Shown one piece after another: positions 61,983 through 64,000 of a stretch of DNA of 64,000 nt; within the stretch, counting starts at the first letter, position 1; the number at the start of each line of letters is the position of its first letter. The notes under the pieces were generated by a model. The model saw only the letters and a program-made list of their open reading frames with translations, did no database searches and was not told the DNA's origin. Position numbers and translations under genes: made by a program. The DNA comes from Haloglomus halophilum (lineage in GTDB: Archaea; Halobacteriota; Halobacteria; Halobacteriales; Haloarculaceae): contig NZ_CP101166.1 of NCBI RefSeq assembly GCF_024298885.1, forward strand, positions 1,736,001-1,800,000, given 5' to 3'.

Positions 61983-63476
61983 TCAGCCCAGCTGTTCGCC
62001 GACGATGCGGTCCGCCGCCTCGATGAACGCGCGCTCCTCGCCCGAGGGGATGGTGGCGCCCGCCGCCACGTCGTGCCCGCCACCGCCGCCGCCGACAGCC
62101 TCGGAGGCCTCGCCCATCACGACCGAGAGGTCGAGGCCCTGCCCCACGAGGGCGGGTGTTCCGCGCGAGGAGACCTTCGTCTCCTCGTCGTTCTTGCGGG
62201 CGAACGCGACGATGGGCGTGTTCCGGTCGACGCCGCTGGTGCCGACCGCCATCCCCGCGATGATGCCGACGATGGTCTCGCGGATCTCCTCGCCGGCGTC
62301 GAACCACTGGAGGTTGTCCTCGCGGGTGACGCCCGTGCGCTTGACCCACTCCAGCCCCTCCGAGAGGTTCCGCCGGTGCTCGCGCAGGAGCCGGCGGGCC
62401 CGGACGAGCCCCTCGTCGCGGTCGCCGCGACAGACCGCGAGCCCCACGTCGGCACGCTCGTAGCGCGCGGTCGCGTTCAGCAGCGTCGAGAACTCGCTCG
62501 CGTCCCGGAGCTCGGTGCCGACGGGTTCGTCGAGCAGCGTGTACGTCGTCCCGACGAGGTTCTCGGCCTTGCGCGCCGGGACGCCCGAACGGACCGCCCG
62601 TTCGACCAGTCCCGACGTGATGGCCTTCTGCTCCTCGCGGGGGAGGTCCACCCAGGTCCGCCACTCCCCGTCGGTGTCCTGCAGATCCAGGTCGAGCGAC
62701 TGCAGGAACTCGATGGCGCCGGCCTCGTCGTTGGAGATGCCCGGGACGAACGTGTCGGTGGCGTACTCCAGCAGCTTGGGGAGCGGGCGGGTCTGCTTGC
62801 CGTACACCGCGAGGTCCTGGGCCTCCTTCAGGACGCCCGCCGCGACGCCCTCGGCGACGATGCCGGCGTTCGCGCCGTGCAGTTCGCCACCGGAGGCCTG
62901 CATGTCCCCGACGGCGCCGACCACGGCCAGCGCCGCGAGGTCGCGGTTGTCCGCCGCATGCCCGTGCTCGCGCTCGGCACCAACGGGCTCGAGCGCGCGC
63001 GCCAGCACGTACGCCGCCCCCGCCCCCGACAGCTCGGAGGCGCCGTTCAGTCCCCGCAACAGCGGGTTCAGGTGGAACGCCGTCTCGGGCTCGCCCCCGT
63101 CGGCGGCCTCGCCCGTCGCGGGCTGGTGGTGGTCCGCGATGACGGGTTCGAAGTGGCCCGCGCGTTCGTGGGCGGCGATGATGTCGAGCTGTCCGCTGCC
63201 GAAGTCCGTGAAGAGGACGGTGTCGTAGTCCCGATTCGCGATGCCGGCGATGGATTCTGCGTCGAGCTGCTTCTCGAAGACGACTTCGTAGGGGATGCCC
63301 GCCCGCTCCAGCGCCGTCGAGGCGACGGCCGCGCTGGTCAGCCCGTCGGCGTCGATATGCGAGGCCAGCAGCACGCGGTCGGCGCGGGCGAGCCGCTCGG
63401 CACAGCGGGCGGCGTCCTCGGCGAGCTCCGGCACCGGGAGCTCGTCGGGGTCCGGGGTGGAGACGGTGGCAGCCAT
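61983..63476 (-). CDS. RecJ-like single-strand-specific DHH nuclease (GAN/Cdc45-like family)
   Basis: 497 residues. Motif I LLASHIDADGLTSAAVASTA, motif II LFTDFGSGQLD, motif III VIADHHQPATG and motif IV VVGAVGDMQ are all present, so the nuclease site looks intact. The C-terminal DHHA1 domain ends with GGGGGGHDVAAGATIPSG. Archaeal RecJ homologues act in replication with GINS/MCM (GAN) or as RNA/DNA exonucleases; which one applies here is not readable. The ATG at 63476 (MAATVSTPDPDEL) fits haloarchaeal homologues. The gene ends 47 nt before the second DHH gene. Confidence 0.9.
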   Translation of the reverse strand: MAATVSTPDPDELPVPELAEDAARCAERLARADRVLLASHIDADGLTSAAVASTALERAGIPYEVVFEKQLDAESIAGIANRDYDTVLFTDFGSGQLDIIAAHERAGHFEPVIADHHQPATGEAADGGEPETAFHLNPLLRGLNGASELSGAGAAYVLARALEPVGAEREHGHAADNRDLAALAVVGAVGDMQASGGELHGANAGIVAEGVAAGVLKEAQDLAVYGKQTRPLPKLLEYATDTFVPGISNDEAGAIEFLQSLDLDLQDTDGEWRTWVDLPREEQKAITSGLVERAVRSGVPARKAENLVGTTYTLLDEPVGTELRDASEFSTLLNATARYERADVGLAVCRGDRDEGLVRARRLLREHRRNLSEGLEWVKRTGVTREDNLQWFDAGEEIRETIVGIIAGMAVGTSGVDRNTPIVAFARKNDEETKVSSRGTPALVGQGLDLSVVMGEASEAVGGGGGGHDVAAGATIPSGEERAFIEAADRIVGEQLG

Positions 63477-63615
63477 TGCCCGGGGATGGGTCGCTCTCCG
63501 GGTTAAACCTGCGGGCGTACCCCCAGTTGTCCCCCGCCGCTCTCTGCCGCTCTCTGCCGCTCCCCTTGCCGTCCTCTTGCAGTGCCCCGGACGCGCCCGG
63601 CTCATCCCGACTCGC

Positions 63616-63629
63616 TTAGGTGAACCTAA
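63616..63629. promoter_or_regulatory. DtxR/Idr-type operator, upstream copy
   Basis: TTAGGTGAACCTAA is a perfect palindrome (6-2-6) resembling DtxR-family metal-regulator boxes. It lies upstream of the TATA-like CTTTTC (63641-63646) of the lipoprotein gene. Confidence 0.6.
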
Positions 63630-63651
63630 ACTTCGATGCTCTTTTCAGTCC

Positions 63652-63665
63652 TTAGGGGAGCCTAA
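63652..63665. promoter_or_regulatory. DtxR/Idr-type operator, downstream copy
   Basis: TTAGGGGAGCCTAA is a variant of the first box with intact outer arms (TTAGG and CCTAA). It lies between the TATA element and the ATG at 63670, over the expected transcription start, a position for repression. Confidence 0.6.
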
Positions 63666-63669
63666 AGGT

Positions 63670-64000
63670 ATGGTCGACGACAGCGGTTCGGGTCGCACGC
63701 GCAGGGACGTACTGACGGCGGGTGCCGGGGTCGGCGTCGCGGCGGCGCTGGCGGGCTGCACCGGCGGCTTCGCGGCCGGCGACGGCGATGGTGACGGTGG
63801 AGACGGTGACTCCTACACCGTCTCGATGGTCCCGACCGGGGATGTCACCCTCGACGGGGTCCCCGAATCCGTGACGAACTACTTCCCCGGCTACGCCGAC
63901 ATGGCGGTCGCGCTGGGCCACGGCGACTCCATCAACAGCGTCGGCGTCAGGTCCCGCTACTACACCGGTGTCTACGAGGAACTGGACGGCGTGAGCATCG
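63670..64000 (+). CDS. Metal-type ABC substrate-binding lipoprotein, C-terminus beyond window
   Basis: Partial gene; about 110 codons are visible. The N-terminus has RTRRDVLTAGAGVGVAAALAGC, here given as the RTRRDVL motif and the lipobox LAGC, so it is a Tat-exported lipoprotein with a Gly/Asp linker. The mature start (YTVSMVPTGDVTLDGVPESV, then NYFPGYADMAVALGHGD) matches the Fe-siderophore/cobalamin type of binding protein (TroA-like), which begins with a threading strand and VxxL. Two DtxR-like boxes flank the promoter, pointing to iron or manganese uptake under metal-dependent repression. Confidence 0.82.
   Translation, partial: MVDDSGSGRTRRDVLTAGAGVGVAAALAGCTGGFAAGDGDGDGGDGDSYTVSMVPTGDVTLDGVPESVTNYFPGYADMAVALGHGDSINSVGVRSRYYTGVYEELDGVSI

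Overview
The window comes from a halophilic archaeon (class Halobacteria). The DNA is very GC-rich and the predicted proteins are strongly acidic. Many genes start at an ATG or GTG about 25-30 nt after a TATA-like element, which is the leaderless pattern of haloarchaea. Exported proteins carry twin-arginine signals or lipoboxes. Lineage markers include a fused Kae1-Bud32, SAMP2, Hel308, a multi-OB RPA, ribosomal proteins S24e and S27ae, Tsr3, an archaeal class III PHA synthase pair, a Bat-type HTH regulator and an F420-type oxidoreductase. I cannot assign a genus from sequence alone.

Layout. 1-7.3 kb: four minus-strand TasA/camelysin-like exoproteins with a combined RR and SipW-type signal, one carrying an inserted von Willebrand A domain. 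They are followed by two DUF7344 winged-helix membrane proteins and a TatA. 7.4-10.6 kb: an AN1 zinc-finger membrane protein, an FMN-dependent lactate oxidase-like enzyme, and a less GC-rich stretch with a small lipoprotein. 10.8-14.6 kb: S24e, S27ae, a small membrane protein, Kae1-Bud32, two small proteins and Tsr3. 14.56-15.99 kb: a TnpB-only IS200/IS605-type element inserted exactly at the stop codon of tsr3. 16-23 kb: an enolase-superfamily protein, a phosphohexomutase, a GNAT, a peroxiredoxin, SAMP2, citrate synthase, a YqaA-type membrane protein, a gamma-glutamylcyclotransferase-like protein and a DUF502 protein. 23-27.4 kb: the polyhydroxyalkanoate locus (AbrB-type regulator, phaE, phaC, phaB and a divergent MaoC hydratase). 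27.4-35 kb: an alpha/beta hydrolase, Cgi121, Hel308, an MFS transporter, RPA and a DUF7504-like protein. A tRNA-Arg(GCG) lies at 35.3 kb. 35.5-44.5 kb: DUF309, a phosphodiesterase, a Nudix-IF2B fusion, a DUF21 protein, the copper ATPase CopA, a C/D box sRNA and a PhoD-like protein.

44.9-55.2 kb looks like a proline-utilisation region: an aldehyde (probably pyrroline-5-carboxylate) dehydrogenase, a divergent Bat-type HTH regulator, proline dehydrogenase, and a complete branched-chain-type ABC importer followed by an EamA transporter. All four promoters carry the same half-site, TGGTCGG(G/A), just upstream of the TATA element; two of them hold an identical 16-bp palindrome. 55.2-64 kb: an APC transporter-Usp fusion with an overlapping TrkA-N-like gene and a divergent Lrp regulator, an R2lox-like di-metal protein, an LLM oxidoreductase, two DHH-family phosphoesterases, and the start of a Tat-lipoprotein metal-uptake gene flanked by two DtxR-like boxes.

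The strongest observations are the stop-codon-swapping TnpB insertion, the proline regulon with its shared operator, the unannotated C/D box sRNA with a plausible 23S helix 69 target, and the TasA-like exoprotein cluster paired with DUF7344 regulators. No CRISPR array, rRNA operon, prophage or replication origin was seen.
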